DNA of 64,000 nucleotides, from contig JAFEKR010000035.1 of NCBI GenBank assembly GCA_019022495.1, forward strand, positions 310,001 through 374,000, read 5' to 3'. Below the pieces are notes generated by a model. It was not told the origin of the DNA and did no database searches. It saw nothing but the letters and a program-made list of their open reading frames with translations. A program made the translations under genes and the position numbers. Shown piece by piece: positions 33,093-45,899 of this stretch; within the stretch, counting starts at the first letter, position 1, and every line of letters starts with the position of its first letter. The stretch comes from Epichloe hybrida. Taxonomy: Eukaryota; Ascomycota; Sordariomycetes; Hypocreales; Clavicipitaceae.

Positions 33093-36000
33093 CTACAGCT
33101 TCAAATTTGCCTTGAGAATGGCGAAAGCAACTTCCGCATTGCCGACAGTCAGAAGAGATATCACGGTATTTGCTAAAATCAGAGAGGGGAGATCGCTTGT
33201 GGCAATTTCGTCCTTGCACTTGTCCAGAGCCTGTGCGTAAAAAGTCGAGCTCAAATGGCCAATTCCAAGCAACTGAAACAGACGACCCATATTGTAATAT
33301 CGCTCTGCGGCGGTGTGAGACCCGTCGTGCACATGCTGTCGAGAGTAGTCTGATAGAAAGGCCTGGCCTTGCAGTATGAGGTACTGGCGGTTTGTCGATT
33401 GTCTTTTCAAACCGTAGTGTACATAGGCTAAGCCTAGACTTAGATTCACCATGGAATTCGTTGGATCAAGCGACCGGGCGCGAAGAAAATATCCTGTGAG
33501 AGATATATGTTAGCTGCCAGACGCCCCTCTGCTTCAGCCGCTGGCCATACCCAATGCATAAGAATAACTAGTCGAAGTAAAGAGAATATGGCCGTAGAGC
33601 ATTAGTAGACATATGTCAATATCTAACCCAAAAGAATCTGTGCGCTCAGTTTCTTCATTATCTCCTCGCTGCAGGACTGCCGTTTCATGGCTAGCATCGA
33701 TAGCCTTTATCTGTCGCAGAATATACTTCTGGGCTGGCCCAGATGTGTACCAGGAGACTGGCGATTGACAAAGAAGAGAGACCAGAGCATACATTCGGCA
33801 AGAATCCGAGACTGCACCGTCGCGCATCAGATGCCGGGCAATCGCCACGCAGCGTTCCTCGTCGTTGGTGTATATGGCACAGACTAGGTGTAAGTCAGCA
33901 CATATTGCCACAAAAAGATTGAATTGGGTTCACCCCTACCACTCCATGCAACGTAAATCGCAAAGTCATGCTTCGTGGATTGGAAAACTATAGAGTCTTT
34001 CGCGGCTGCACAGACTTGATAGGCTTCTTGGCGCCGGTTCACAATCGCTAATCCGATTGCGTATTCAAGGAACAGATCCAGCCAATCATCAAAAGTAATG
34101 CCCTGATGTGTGGTAAGACCAAGGCAGTCGAGTTGATACCCTGATTGCTCGGACTGCGGAGCCATTGCTTCGATGGTCAGTAAAATGAGCAGAATCGATG
34201 CGTCTTGACACGCGAAAGTCAAAGACTTTGGAGAAATGGTCTCCAGTTCGTGTGTACTGGCTATCCAGATAACTTACAACGGGCCAATCGCTCATACATC
34301 TGCGAGAGTTCTGTTTCTGGTGGGTTTGCGACACCTGGCTGTGAAAGACCACTTGATCCCAAAAAGTGCAAGTATTTGTCCCAACTGTAGAATCTTTTCA
34401 AGGATCTGAAGTCATCGATAAGCTCTTTGGAAGAGTCCATCCAGACTGGTACAAGTTCCTTATCGCCTTGCTCAATCCGCTGCTTCAAGCTCCGCACGAC
34501 ACCGTATTGTTGGGAAAGTTTGACGGCCCGGGCTTGCTCATCCTGACGGCGCTTGTCTGGACCGGCGAGCCTCTTTAGTCTATATCTTCTTGGAATCGTT
34601 GGTCGTTTTGATCCACCTGACGATGCCGCTCTGTTTGCTATACTCCTTAGAGAATGCTGCCGTGATGTGTGCGGAATAATGCCGATGGGTTTGTGGACGC
34701 TCCGAAGCTCATGCTCAGATTGATCTTGGCCAGGCCGGCCCTGGGCTCCACGCAGGGCCAAGGCTTCAGCAGCCAGAATGAGAGCCTCCTCGTCTTCTCT
34801 AGCTTTCTCATACATATTGGCTAGCTCAATGCGGGCGTCAATATTATCTTCATCAACATCTAGTGCCGCGAGAAATAGTTCTTCTGCCTTTGCCTGCTGC
34901 CCGGAATCAAGGTAGCATCGCCCCAGTTGTAAAAGGACCGCAGCGTCTGGGTCACCTGGCAAGCGGCGAAGTAATTCAAAGTACTTCGTAGCCAACTCTG
35001 AGATACCTCTTTGGCCAAGTTCAAAGCCTAAATCATACACCAGGAAGGGAAATTCTTTTGCAAATGTTTCTGTGGTCCCTTCCTCTGGGTCTAACCAACT
35101 CAAGTGGTTCTAGAAGATCAATCAGCTGCTTGTCTCGAGTAGCACATGTATAAAGATAGGAAGTTTTACCAAAGCTTCTTGTTGATGACACAGTTTCAGG
35201 CGGTATATTGCCAAGCGTACGCGGAATTCCAGGGGCAGGAAAGGCCCGAATCGCATGGAATTACTCTCGCAGGCCATGAAGCCGGGTACAGATAATCGAC
35301 GTTCATCCGATTCATCCCACTCTCTATCATCAATTTGCCATTCGTCCCAAAATGCCTCTGAGATGCGTCCCGCAAGCCATCTTGAACGCCTCTTTATTTC
35401 AAAAATTGCTTGTTGATAGTTTTCAGCGGATGCCAGAAGCTCCACTAGCATACCAATATCATACCAAAGCAAGTTGCAGTCTCGTTCTTCCCCGGTGTCA
35501 ACTAATTGATCAAAATACTGTGCATAGGCAGAAATTGCAGATGAAACGGCCGATGCTGCATTTCTGCTGTCGACGCAAGCCTCTGCAAGCTTCCTTATGA
35601 TATCCAGATTATTTGGCTCACGCTTGAGAATGTATTCGTATTCCGCAATTGCCGCAGACAGGTGACCTTGTCGAAGACAAACGCTAGCCTTGCCAATTCG
35701 GGCCTCAATATTGGTGCGATCTGCTCGGAGAGCAGCAGAGAAACAGAGCCTTGCGGTGTGCAGGTTGGCTGAATCATCGTCAACGGCGAGTTCTAGAGCA
35801 AACGAGGCACTCCCGAGCCAACCTGATACATCTTTCGGCCGGAGGTGGGCGGCATACACCATGGCCGAGAGCGCTCTGTCTAGCTCACCGCGCTCTCTGA
35901 ATATGGACGACAACGCTGTCCATGCTTGATGAGTTTCTGCGTTGATTCTGATAACCTCGAATGCAATGTCCAGTGCACAATCGTAATCGCCACTCAAGAA

Positions 36001-36390
36001 TGCGTGGTTTACTCTTGAGAGCCGGGCTGTGATATCACCTCGCGGTTTGGCAGCTTTTCGAGGTCCCCGAGCACCTCTTCCTCGAGACGCTCCTCGGGCA
36101 TCATGAATCCCATCGGCTGCTCCCCGGTGGGACTCCAGGAACTCTCGTACTGATGCATCAAACCTAGCAATATCACCTTGAAGCTCTTCGAGATCCGAAT
36201 CTGCATCGGATGCTTCATCGGCGACGCTTGTGCAGTCGCTATTAGTGTCCGGACATTTTGGAAAGAATGTTCATGGCAAGCTACAAGTTTCATGATACCG
36301 CAAACCATCCTCTTCTTGGGGCGGCGCGAACCAATTGGAAATCATGACATGCTCTTACATTTCTCGTGTTGGATCATCTAGAGGCTCCAT
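33093..36390 (-). CDS. TFC4: TFIIIC subunit with TPR repeats (Tfc4/tau131)
   Basis: Tfc4 is the TFIIIC subunit that recruits TFIIIB to tRNA and 5S genes. Exons 36390..36359, 36238..35170, 35109..34278, 34203..33940, 33883..33551 and 33493..33093 give 976 aa. The N-terminus is short (MEPLDDPTRE) then acidic (SDADSDLEELQGDI) and basic (RGASRGRGARGPRKAAKPRG). TPR arrays follow: NHAFLSGDYDCALDIAFEVI, WTALSSIFRERGELDRAL, and a second block LLQLGRCYLDSGQQAKAEEL. Later motifs are DDWLDLFLEYAIGLA, NLSLGLAYVHYGLKRQ and ERYYNMGRLFQLLGI. The exon 3-4 junction uses a GTAAGT donor and a less usual TCAAG acceptor. Both gene ends and the family agree. Confidence 0.9.
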
Positions 36391-37567
36391 TGTCCTGTTG
36401 AGAACTACAGCCAATAGTAGTCAGCGCAGATCACCTCTCAAATCTCCCGAAAACGGTTGGAAGACTATTCGATGTAACATGAAGAGTTCAAACCTGTACG
36501 TCTAAATCGCAGAGTCAAATCCGGCCCGGGTCGGGCGTTGGCGTTTTTAAATACGGGTACTTTCCGTCGCAACAGTGAAGATGGTTGAAATTTTGGCGCT
36601 GTGCAGCTAGCCAAGGGCGTGTGATCCACGGAACGTAAAGAACTTTGTCAGCGTGCAAAGTCTACATAAGACGCGCTAGCGATTTTCGTGAGCTAGTTCA
36701 CAGAGAGGATTTATAGATCTAGGTCTATTGAGTTTCAATATTTTTTTGCTCATTAGTTATGGCTAATGTGTAAGATTTCGCATCAGGATTGCTTGCTAGC
36801 AATGCCTAGCTAGTGGGGTGTGGGATGTATGTGGCCCTATCACGCGGTGGGTACAGTGCCGGTGAGCAAGAAAACACAGTTCTGAATGGAAACGCTCTAT
36901 GTATTATAGTGCTTCTTCTTTTCTAGGTCTACTTACTACTACGTATTGAAGTTTTAGCACTGCGTGTCTAGGTACTCTAGTTTACTAATTCTATATCTTA
37001 ACTCTCACAATAAAGTACATTTAACATTACTTATTGTTAGGTATAGGTGTAAAATGGATGATAAAAAGTGTTTAGTTTAATTAATTAGAGGTGCAGATAG
37101 TAGCTAACTTTTATACCTAATATATACATAGTACGCTATAGTTATAACTAGTTTGTAAAGGTCCTTTTAATGTATTTGTTCTTACTATTATCTTATAGAG
37201 AGTTTTATCCTAGTTAATGCGCAGTCTGTGTCCATATATCCAGTGCTTCAAGGAGCTCTCCCTAACACTTGTGCCTTACTATTGTACACTCGTGTGGATA
37301 GGTATTCTTTCCAACTGTTACGCCTATAGTGTAATCTCGTAAAGAACAAATTGTATGGATGACGTCGTACATGCGTACAATAAGAACCGTTTTACGGAAT
37401 AGTATTCAAGGACTTTGCAGATTATATACATTGCACGAACGCCTCTGATGTTGCCTAAGATCGCTAGCCAATTTTAACAATCCTTAGCAGGAAGTAGGTG
37501 CAGATAAATTTACCACTAAAATGGGTATATAGGCAAAACCACTAAGTCTTTCAGCAGTGACACCTTA
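36391..37567. other. intergenic region with AT-rich decayed stretch
   Basis: Between the TFC4 start and the VTS1 stop, both on the minus strand. From about 36880 to 37560 the sequence is AT-rich, with few CpA dinucleotides, resembling a decayed repeat. I could not match it to the other families here. Confidence 0.45.
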
Positions 37568-39561
37568 CTACCCAAGTCTACCCTTAGCTTTTGCTTCTGT
37601 ATCGTAGGTTAGAAATTGACGCAAATTTCGTTGAGTGAGATGGGACTTCCGGATTTTCGTACCTTTGACTTGCTCAAAGACCTTCAACATCTTCCTCCGA
37701 GCGCCCAAGGCATTGACGCCTCGGTCTTCCAAGGCCTTGTCGTCTAATTCGACCAAATCCGTCCACTTCATGTCTTTCAAGTTGTCCGTGTATTTGTGAA
37801 GCCGAAGGCTCCGGAGCCAGCTTGGGATATCCTGAAGCAACGTGGGGTCGGTAGGATCTTCCGGGGGTTTAGAACTACCTCTCCGACCTCTCGGTGAGCG
37901 GCCACGTACCATATCAGAGTGATCTGACAAATATCCTTCGTGACCACCAATGCCCAGCTGCCCCAGATTCACGGATGGAATCCCGCTACCTAATAAACCA
38001 GAAGAACCATCATAGGCGCTCAAGAACCCATTATTCTGGGGCGAGGTGAAATGAGAAACTGGTCCTAGCCCTTGATGCAATGCAATACCTGGCGAGCTAG
38101 GGCGCGAGCGTTGACCACTCAGCCCCAACCCTTGTTGTGCTTGCATGGCCAACACTTGGTCGCGACTCAAAACTTGCCCATGTTCATTGATCATGACGAC
38201 ATTAGTACCAGGTAAGTTGACAGGTTGACTAGGGGGTGACATTTGTGCGTGACCACTACCCTGGGCATCAATCGACCTGGTGCGACGATACTTCCGGACA
38301 TCGTCCAGAGCAAACCGATTATTGACTGTCGACAGAGCAGCAAGTTTCATGGCTGTGGCATTGGCTACCATATCGGCTTGATTGCTGCTCGCATTCCCTG
38401 TATTGAATGTGGGTGCCATAGGCGTATTCACCATGGAAGCCCAGTTACCGCTTCCTGATTGATACGGGGAAAGTAGAGGTAAGTCAGACGTGTTCTTGTC
38501 TGGAGCAGTAAGCGTAGTATTCTGAATAGCTGAACCACTCGAGATTTGCGGTCGAGGGGATCTTAGCCCTCCCGAGGGTGGAGGCTGTACGAATTGGCCC
38601 ATAGGCGTGGTTTGAGACGTACCGGGTTTACCACTTGCCAATTCAGTTCCGGGAGAATTGCCCCAAGGTGAAGCAGAAGTTGCTAGACCCGGGTCTCGAG
38701 CTTCCTGGCCGGCTGGCATAGAGAGGCGACCGTCCATAGCTGCAGAGTTACGATTCGAGGAAGGGGGATTGCCAGTTTGTTGAGTGAACTTGGCCTTTTC
38801 AGTGGCAATTGCTGCTGCAGCATCCGGGAACATTGCATTGATTGTGGAAGGGTCCAGTCCCGAGTTCCGCTTATTTGTTGCAGTGACAGAATTTCGAGAA
38901 TATGAATTGCGAGCCGAATCAACGTTTAACTTGTTCATCGCGTCGCTCAAACGATTCGACATAGGATCTGTGACGTGTTAAAAATGGGTGAAATTCAGTC
39001 TGTCATTGCAGGAAATTTTTGGCGTGATTATAATCCCGAACCTTTGTCAAAATTTGCAGGAGACAGCATCCCAGACATGGGATGGTTCTTTCCCATCTGC
39101 TGGAGAACCTGGATGAAGAATCGTATTTGAACCTGAGTCGTTTGTTGCAACAGTGCGTACAATGCCGCAGTTCGCTCAGCTTCGCTTAGAACTCGGAACC
39201 ATTGCTCTATAGCACTAAGTTCATCTTTAAAGTCTTGGTCTAAAGTTGCAGCAGCCATCTCCTCCAACGTTGTCTCGTATTGGTCGATATCGGCGATCCA
39301 CTGTTGAGCGATTTTGTCCTGAGAGTCATTGTCCATGTTGCCTTGGCCTTGTGACGACTGAGTCTGACCATAGAAGTCAGACGAGGGCCGGATGCGACTT
39401 GCAGATGATGAGGGAGTAAGGGCAGCCATATCGGTTGAGGTTCGAAGAGAGCCACCGGACCCAATGGCTCTCGAAGGAGGCGGCCGAAGTGATGAAGAGC
39501 TATGAGCCTCTGGAGTGCTATTGCGGTTCCCAACGACGTGATTTCCGGACATGTTGAGCAT
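37568..39561 (-). CDS. VTS1: Vts1/Smaug-type SAM-domain RNA-binding protein
   Basis: Vts1 binds hairpins (Smaug recognition elements) in mRNAs through its SAM domain and promotes deadenylation. Exons 39561..39042 and 38967..37568 give 639 aa (636 if the ATG at 39552 is used). Exon 1 has the conserved N-terminal fungal block ([51 protein letters not shown]). The middle is disordered and Ser/Pro/Gln-rich. The SAM domain at about 553-607 reads [50 protein letters not shown]. The intron joins DKG to DPMSNRL in frame. Confidence 0.93.
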
Positions 39562-40960
39562 TATCCAACAGTAAGGCACGCAATAATTGGAGCCTGTGGT
39601 GGACTGTGATTTCTCTCGTTTTGTTATAGGTTGTGGGGTTGGGAAACTGTCTCGAGACGGATGTGTGGCTCCTGCAGTGACCGGCTGACTTCAAAGGAGT
39701 TAAAATAAATAAAACAAATGCTCGATACTGGTGCGTGGTCCGGTTAAAGAAACACTGATGAAGCTGTTGATAAGTTACCTTCCTGCGATGACGGTGGCAC
39801 GGGGAGTAGTGATGGCCAGGGAGTTTGGGCTGTGCAAAATGGGAAGACATTGGGTGACTTACCACAAAGAAGTGAACAAACACAACAACTGTTGCGACAG
39901 AACGTAAAGAATCTGCTTCCAGGCAGGCAACAAATCGATGATGAAATATGCCGCGAAGGCAAGCGCCGTTCAAGAAGCGATCAGGAAAATGGCAGGTGGA
40001 CGCCACGACTTGTCCTGCCAGTTCAAGTGGAAGTGGTTTAAGGACTTTTGGGGCGTGTGGCCTCGGGAGCCTAAGGTACTAACAGGGAATAGGTCTGTCT
40101 GTTCATGTAAGGACCAGCTGACTTGTTCAACAAGCAAAACAAGTCGGAGCTGCATGCATGCACCACCCACCATCCTGATTGGTTTTAATTTTCAGCATGA
40201 CTTGTCTGCCCCCCCCTACATGTAGAGCGTGAGGCAGCCAAGATGGGTCATGAAACAGCTCCTGATTGTTTTGACTGCCCCCTCTGTATCAACTCACATC
40301 AATGACAGGATAATAACGGATTTATATTATTAGGTGTACCAGGGTTTGGTTTCTCAGACAGGTATGTAGTGCAAAGCACAATAACTCGCCAGCCCTGCGC
40401 AGCATATCCTTCCATAGCTTGGAAGCAAGACCTTGGATGAATCTGTAATCCTTCGAGAAACAAAACAAACGAGCTACATTTGTGGTAGGCATCGCAATTG
40501 TACGGCTTATCATTCAAACAATTAGCAGCTTGTGACAAATCTACACTATGGCGAGTTCTCCGCAGATAGTCATCAAATCAACATGACGTAGTCTATGCCA
40601 ATAACTTGAACATGATGCATTTCATCTTAGTATCGTAGATGGAGCGCATCGTCTCCAAATGCCCGAGATAATTTTTAGTAGTAGGGGGAAGCATTACGCC
40701 AACCTAGAAATTCGCCGGCGCATCCCTGGGGAGAAGTATTCATTTCTGATGCGAGGTCTCTTGAATCAACAGATTATGGCAAGGTAATGATAACGAAGGT
40801 GTTGAGTTGATGCAAGATGAACCTTGGAAGGTTTTATTCCCTATGGACCGCGGCCCCATATCGTAGATGCGAAATTCAAAGCATTCTCTTCGTCCCCTTG
40901 CTGGCAACCTTAAAATTTGCTCGCGGCATTCCCAGGCTCTCGAATAATGTTTGCAGTTAT
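39562..40960. other. VTS1 upstream region and eL29 3' region
   Basis: 1.4 kb without a supported gene. Open frames on both strands near 39518-40225 overlap one another and show no domain. Long 5' UTRs are common for fungal regulators such as VTS1. Confidence 0.45.
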
Positions 40961-41328
40961 TTACACTACATCTCGCTTGCCCTCCTTCGCCTCTTTCTGC
41001 TTCAGTAGTTAGTAAAACTTCTTGTGACCTTGATCAAACCGCGTACCAGTGCCTTCGCAGTGCCGTGGAGAGCATGTCGGTGATTCCGTCGAAACTTGGG
41101 ATCAGTACCCTTCAGTGAAGGGTATCTCGAGGTCTTCGGCTTCTTGATGCTGCCATATGTGTAAGCTTCCCTTGTTTAATTCGTCAGTTTCGTCGGGATA
41201 AGGAACGAACCCATTGCGGTGGGCCTTGCGCCACTGATTGTGCTGCGAGGAATTCTTTGATTCTGTGAACTTGTGTTAAATGGCACGGCTTTAAAAATGG
41301 GATTGTGTGGTGTCTACTCACTTGCCAT
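40961..41328 (-). CDS. RPL29: 60S ribosomal protein eL29
   Basis: Small basic protein of the cytosolic large ribosomal subunit. Four tiny exons, 41328..41322, 41262..41211, 41149..41047 and 40999..40961, give 66 aa; no single frame shows it. Exon 1 is 7 bases (ATGGCAA, donor GTGAGT). Spliced, the start is MAKSKNSSQHNQWRKAHRNG, followed by IKKPKTSRYPSLKGTDPKFR, RNHRHALHGTAKAL and QKEAKEGKRDVV. This matches eL29 from end to end (yeast 59 aa, fungi about 65). Intron 3 has a textbook ACTAAC branch point. Intron-rich short exons are typical of fungal ribosomal protein genes. Confidence 0.94.
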
Positions 41329-41859
41329 GGCTGTTTTTGCGCGAAGTGATATCAATGACACACGAAGGTCTTGATGGCTCTACGAAGTCAATGGAAAACA
41401 AAAGTGTGTGTTTCATAAGCCCTAGGCGATCCGCCAGTGGTCCATCTTGCTGACGTAATATATTTCTGTGCGGACTCAGAGGATCCACCTTAGCCGATGA
41501 CCACCCATCACATCGCTGAGTCGAATTGGCACGAGTGGGAACAGGTATGTACTCAAAGATGCCATCTACGAAGGTCGGTCGACGACATTAATAAGAAATG
41601 TGTTTATGATATTCAAGTGTGTAAATAAAAGACGTCTTTATTGAAAAAAGTGGCATTTTAAGAGTTGATCCCAACCATGCAGAGCCTTATAAGAAAATAG
41701 CCGACTTTCCAAACTTGATCTATTGCCTTTTCTGTCGAACCGCAAAACGTGACTGTCACGTAGATGAAATATAGATTACGGAGTGCGATAAGTAGAAAAA
41801 AACAGTGTCAAACTAATTGTGCCCGTCTGCCTGATGTTGCATCCCTGAACAGCAGCCAA
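41329..41859. other. intergenic region, eL29 / PMP47
   Basis: Promoter of the eL29 gene plus the 3' region of the carrier gene, both on the minus strand. No coding frame or repeat is recognised. Confidence 0.5.
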
Positions 41860-43081
41860 CTACGATGCCACTAATGATCGTGAGGCGTTGCTCAGAGGGC
41901 TGTGTTGCACGGCAGTGGACGCAATATCTGCAGCTTTGCGTAACTGGGAAGAGCGAAGTGATAGAAGGTAGCGAAGAAAGAGAACGAACATAAGTTCCAC
42001 CCTATATTTCAAATTAGTTCACCATTGCAACAACGAATATATTGAGTTTGCGGTCCTTTTCGGACTCACCTCTCTTTGGTCATCATGAGAATGCCTTGGA
42101 CAAGGAATCCTTTGAAAATCTGAGGCCCTATTCCCTTAAACAATGCGAGTGGCCCTTCATGCTCAATTATGAATTGCATAACCTCCACAAAACTCTTGAA
42201 TGGTTTACCATTTCGTGCCGGAGGGGGTCTGGATTGCAGCCCGACTTTGGCAACAATGAGTGGTTGCGTCGCTATGGTAGCCAGCGCTTTTGACAGAGCT
42301 CCGAGCACTGGAGTGTTGTCAGTCATGACGATATATGAAACAAAAATGCGTGGTGAACTCACAAAAGGCCTCCCATGGCCTCAGATTGACCTTATCCTTA
42401 AAGAAAATCGTTCTCAACCGCTCGTATGCTCCGTATGTGATGGCTGGATTAACGACAAGAACGAGGGATGCCTTGAGCCCACGCCAGAGACCTGACACTC
42501 CATCTGGTCCCTTGACGACCTCGCGAGCCGTGGCTAGGAGACTTGTTCGCTCCTCGGCGCGAGCGGTCTGCTGGCGTGTGGTTACAACAGCAACGGGGAT
42601 TGTGAAAAGCTGCGCCAAAGCCCCAGCAGCAGCGCCAAGGGCAAGTTCGACGGCGATGGAAGGAGCCCCATTCGTTTTACTAGACTTGACGTACAAAGAC
42701 CTCGCTACGGTGTACCAGTAAAAGTATGCGAAATTTGTAGATGCGACTCCAATGAGTGAACCATTGATACCAGCATAGAGACCCTTGATGCCGTCATCTG
42801 CCACAATACGAGAAATCGCATCCCAAGTCGAGTTATAATGTGGCGTGTCTGAATTGCAAGGTGTTCCAGATTTGCCACTTCGAACTTGCACCTGGAGCCT
42901 TGTCTTCACACTGTCACAGAGAATTATGTTAGCATAATGTCCACCATGGACCGGCTGGCTCGATTCAAAATAGTTCATACATGTCCAAAGGGTAGACTAA
43001 AGCATTCGCAAGAACAGCGCCTGTCGCACCAGCGGCGGCACGGCCCCACGGCGAGATGTCTGGTTTTGATTGCGCTCCCAT
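41860..43081 (-). CDS. ANT1: peroxisomal adenine nucleotide carrier (PMP47/ANT1 type)
   Basis: Mitochondrial-carrier-family protein of the peroxisome, importing ATP for fatty acid activation. Exons 43081..42981, 42910..42363, 42307..42070 and 42001..41860 give 342 aa. It begins MGAQSKPDISPWGRAAAGAT; the first carrier signature, PLDIVKTRLQVQVRSG, is formed across intron 1. Repeat 2 contains LFTIPVAVVTTRQQT, a PMP47-type variant of the PxD signature. Repeat 3 has ATQPLIVAKVGLQS. GIKGLYAGINGSLIG and GVSGLWRGLKASL are the linker motifs. The fourth exon supplies a basic C-terminal tail (LRYLLSLRSSQLRKAADIAS). Peroxisomal rather than mitochondrial location follows from the family. Confidence 0.92.
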
Positions 43082-43832
43082 GGTAGCTCTTCCGAAAAAT
43101 CGAGGCTGAAGGACGTTCGTATCAGCAGTTGGAGAAGTATATGAGATTTTACAGCCCTGCAAGGCACCATGTGCGTCTTAGCAAGGTCACGCAAGTGATA
43201 TCTGGGGAATGCTACGAACCAGAACTCAGTCAACAGTTTGGTTGAAGCCGTTCGTAGTAGAAGCAGGCGGGCTAGATGGCGGATAGAAGAAACGTGATAT
43301 CGTGGAAGATTGAATGCCGATGCCATGGATGATATCATGCCTGGTCCGAATCGCCGGCCAACGGGTCGGCCATGACTTTGGACCTCGGTCTTACGGTTTC
43401 AAAAGCCTGTGCTATTACGGAGTAAGTGACGGACTAGCACGAGACCCACCCGATCACGTTGCATGTACATACATATGTACATACATAGGTAGTTGTGGAT
43501 GCAAGGAGTCGGCAGGACCTCGGTGCCGTGCGTACCTGCCAGCCTGGCTATTAATGCTGTCTGACCAGCCCAGTTCGCATAAATTTGTTAGAAATTGACT
43601 CCCTAGTTCTATTCTTAGAACAAGGGTTAGTACTTTTGCGACTAGAAAAGCTGCTAATAGGCAAAGCCATAAACTTAAAGACTGTACAGTCATTGCAACT
43701 TCGAATCACATTCATCGTCAGTGAGTTCTCACCATCCGATATCCACCCTCACTTTGTTTCTCAAGAATCCAAACTAGATAGTGGAACTAATAATAAATGA
43801 GTACGTGTCCAAGTATTACAACTTCATATAAC
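43082..43832. other. intergenic region up to the gypsy element
   Basis: Holds the carrier gene promoter, a short ACATACATATGTACATAC palindromic patch near 43466-43485, and no supported gene. Confidence 0.45.
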
Positions 43833-44067
43833 TGTTATGGACTCGAGCTGTGAGCTCGGGTCAAGTCTAGCTCTAGAAAGGCTCCGGAAAGTATACGCAC
43901 TCTAGGCAAAGGGGTTAGGGCTTTACGTAGACCACGCACGGACCGCACATAAGGGGATATATATCTAGTTACTATATAATACTAGTAAAGTTCTCCTTTC
44001 CTTCTATAAGAATAATATTCTTATTCTAAATGCTTATACGTAGTAGCTATAAGGCTAGTTCCTAATA
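43833..44067 (+). repeat. left LTR of the gypsy element
   Basis: 235 bases, matching 50451-50685 along the whole length. A related solo copy lies inverted at 10337-10556. Confidence 0.9.
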
Positions 44068-45899
44068 TATATTATTCTTTACTATAGAAATAACCTAGCC
44101 TGCGAATACGCTATTACTACTAGATATAATAGGTAATAATAAGTTAACACACTTATAATAATAGGTAGAATAGTAAGCAAAGCAAATCTAGTACTTAGCT
44201 TATATATAAAATATAGCACTTATACTAACCTAGATTAAGCGAAAACCCTTACTAATAAGTCCCCCCTTTAATAGTAATAGGGTCCTATTTATAGCCTAGA
44301 AAGGCCTTATAACTTATAAACTACTAGTAAATAGGGAGTTTATTAGTAGTAATTAGGATTAGTAGTGTTTTATTTACTAGAACCTATTAGCTAAGGTCTA
44401 AGCATAAGTTATACCCTTCTTTAAGAAGGGTTACCTTAAGAACTTTTATTTATCTTAGCTTCTTAATTACCTAGGGGAGATATTTAATAACCCTTACTAA
44501 TAGGAAATAGCTATTATAAAACTTAACTAGTTAATAGAATAATAGAATAAAAGGTTTAGTAACTTTTATATTTACTTTAAATAGAAGTTAGCTTTAGCTA
44601 GGGGGCTTAGGTAAGTAAACTTAGTAAAGTTATTTAAGTTATATATAGCGCTTAATAAGTAAATAAGGGACTATAATATTAGGTAAGATATTCCCTAGGC
44701 TAACTATATAGTAGTAATAGCTTACTATTAAAGTATTACGCTAGATATTAAGTCCTACTAACTAGAGGAAAAACACTATATATAGAAATAAGGTAATATA
44801 GTGCCTAGGTATAATAAGGCTAAGACATAGGATAAGGACACACTAATAATAAATATCTACTCTATAGGTATATTAGAGACCTAATAAAATTCTAGAAAGT
44901 CTATAGGTTACTATAAGTTAGGTAATAAAAGAGGTAGTAAATAAGCTAAGTAGGTTACCTAGGATATGCTTAACACACGCTATAATAAGGGTTAATGCTT
45001 ATAATATAGCTTCTCTAAGCATTTTACTATAGTATACTTACTATATCCTACTATCTATCCTTAGGTAAAGTCTTCTATAAATGCTTATAATACTAAAGAG
45101 ATACCTGCTATTAACTTAGATAATAAATTTATAGACTAGTTAGAAAAAGAGTAACCCTATTATTAAGTTATTTAATAAGGGATATAGGGAAAAGGTATAT
45201 AGGGGCTTTATAGCATATAGTTATTACTAGTAGGAACTATAAGGAAATCTAAAGTAATATAGATTTAAGCCCCTTCTTAGTTCCTATGTTAATTAATAAG
45301 ACTACCTTTATAAATACTTAGGTTAATATAGGTTATAACTACTACGCTACTATAAGTAAATGCCTAGTCTAAAAGCTTTAATTAGAATACCTCCCTCTTC
45401 TAACTAAGAGGTTAGTTTATACTACTATTAGTGTAAAATAAAGGGGAAAGGAAAGTTAGGAGAAATAATTATATATTTTACATATAGTTTAGTTTTAACT
45501 AGATTTAGATAAATAGGAGATGCTAATTATAGTATATATAATCCTAGGATTAACAAGGCAACTAATCCTAAGAACACTATAGATAGAATAAAATAAAATT
45601 AAGCTAGATATAGCGTAGTAGTAAGTTTATATTAGCTCTATAAATAGGTTATATATATAAGCTATAGCAAATAGGAGAGTTAACTATCCTATGGTTTTAA
45701 TCCTTAGCTTAACCTTTATAGGTTTAGTATAATATACATATAAGCAGAAGGAGAATATCTAGCTATACACTATAAGCTTATAGAAGATTATATTAATCTT
45801 ATAGATTAATATAACCCTAGAACTTATAGAGGGGGAGCTTCTTACTTCCTTACTAAAGGCATTATAGGATTTTTAAGACTTATTTCTAGAAAGTAAGGT

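Noticed and set aside
39518..40225. Several overlapping frames upstream of VTS1
   Set aside because: They lie on both strands, overlap one another and show no domain or splice logic; more likely 5' UTR and promoter.
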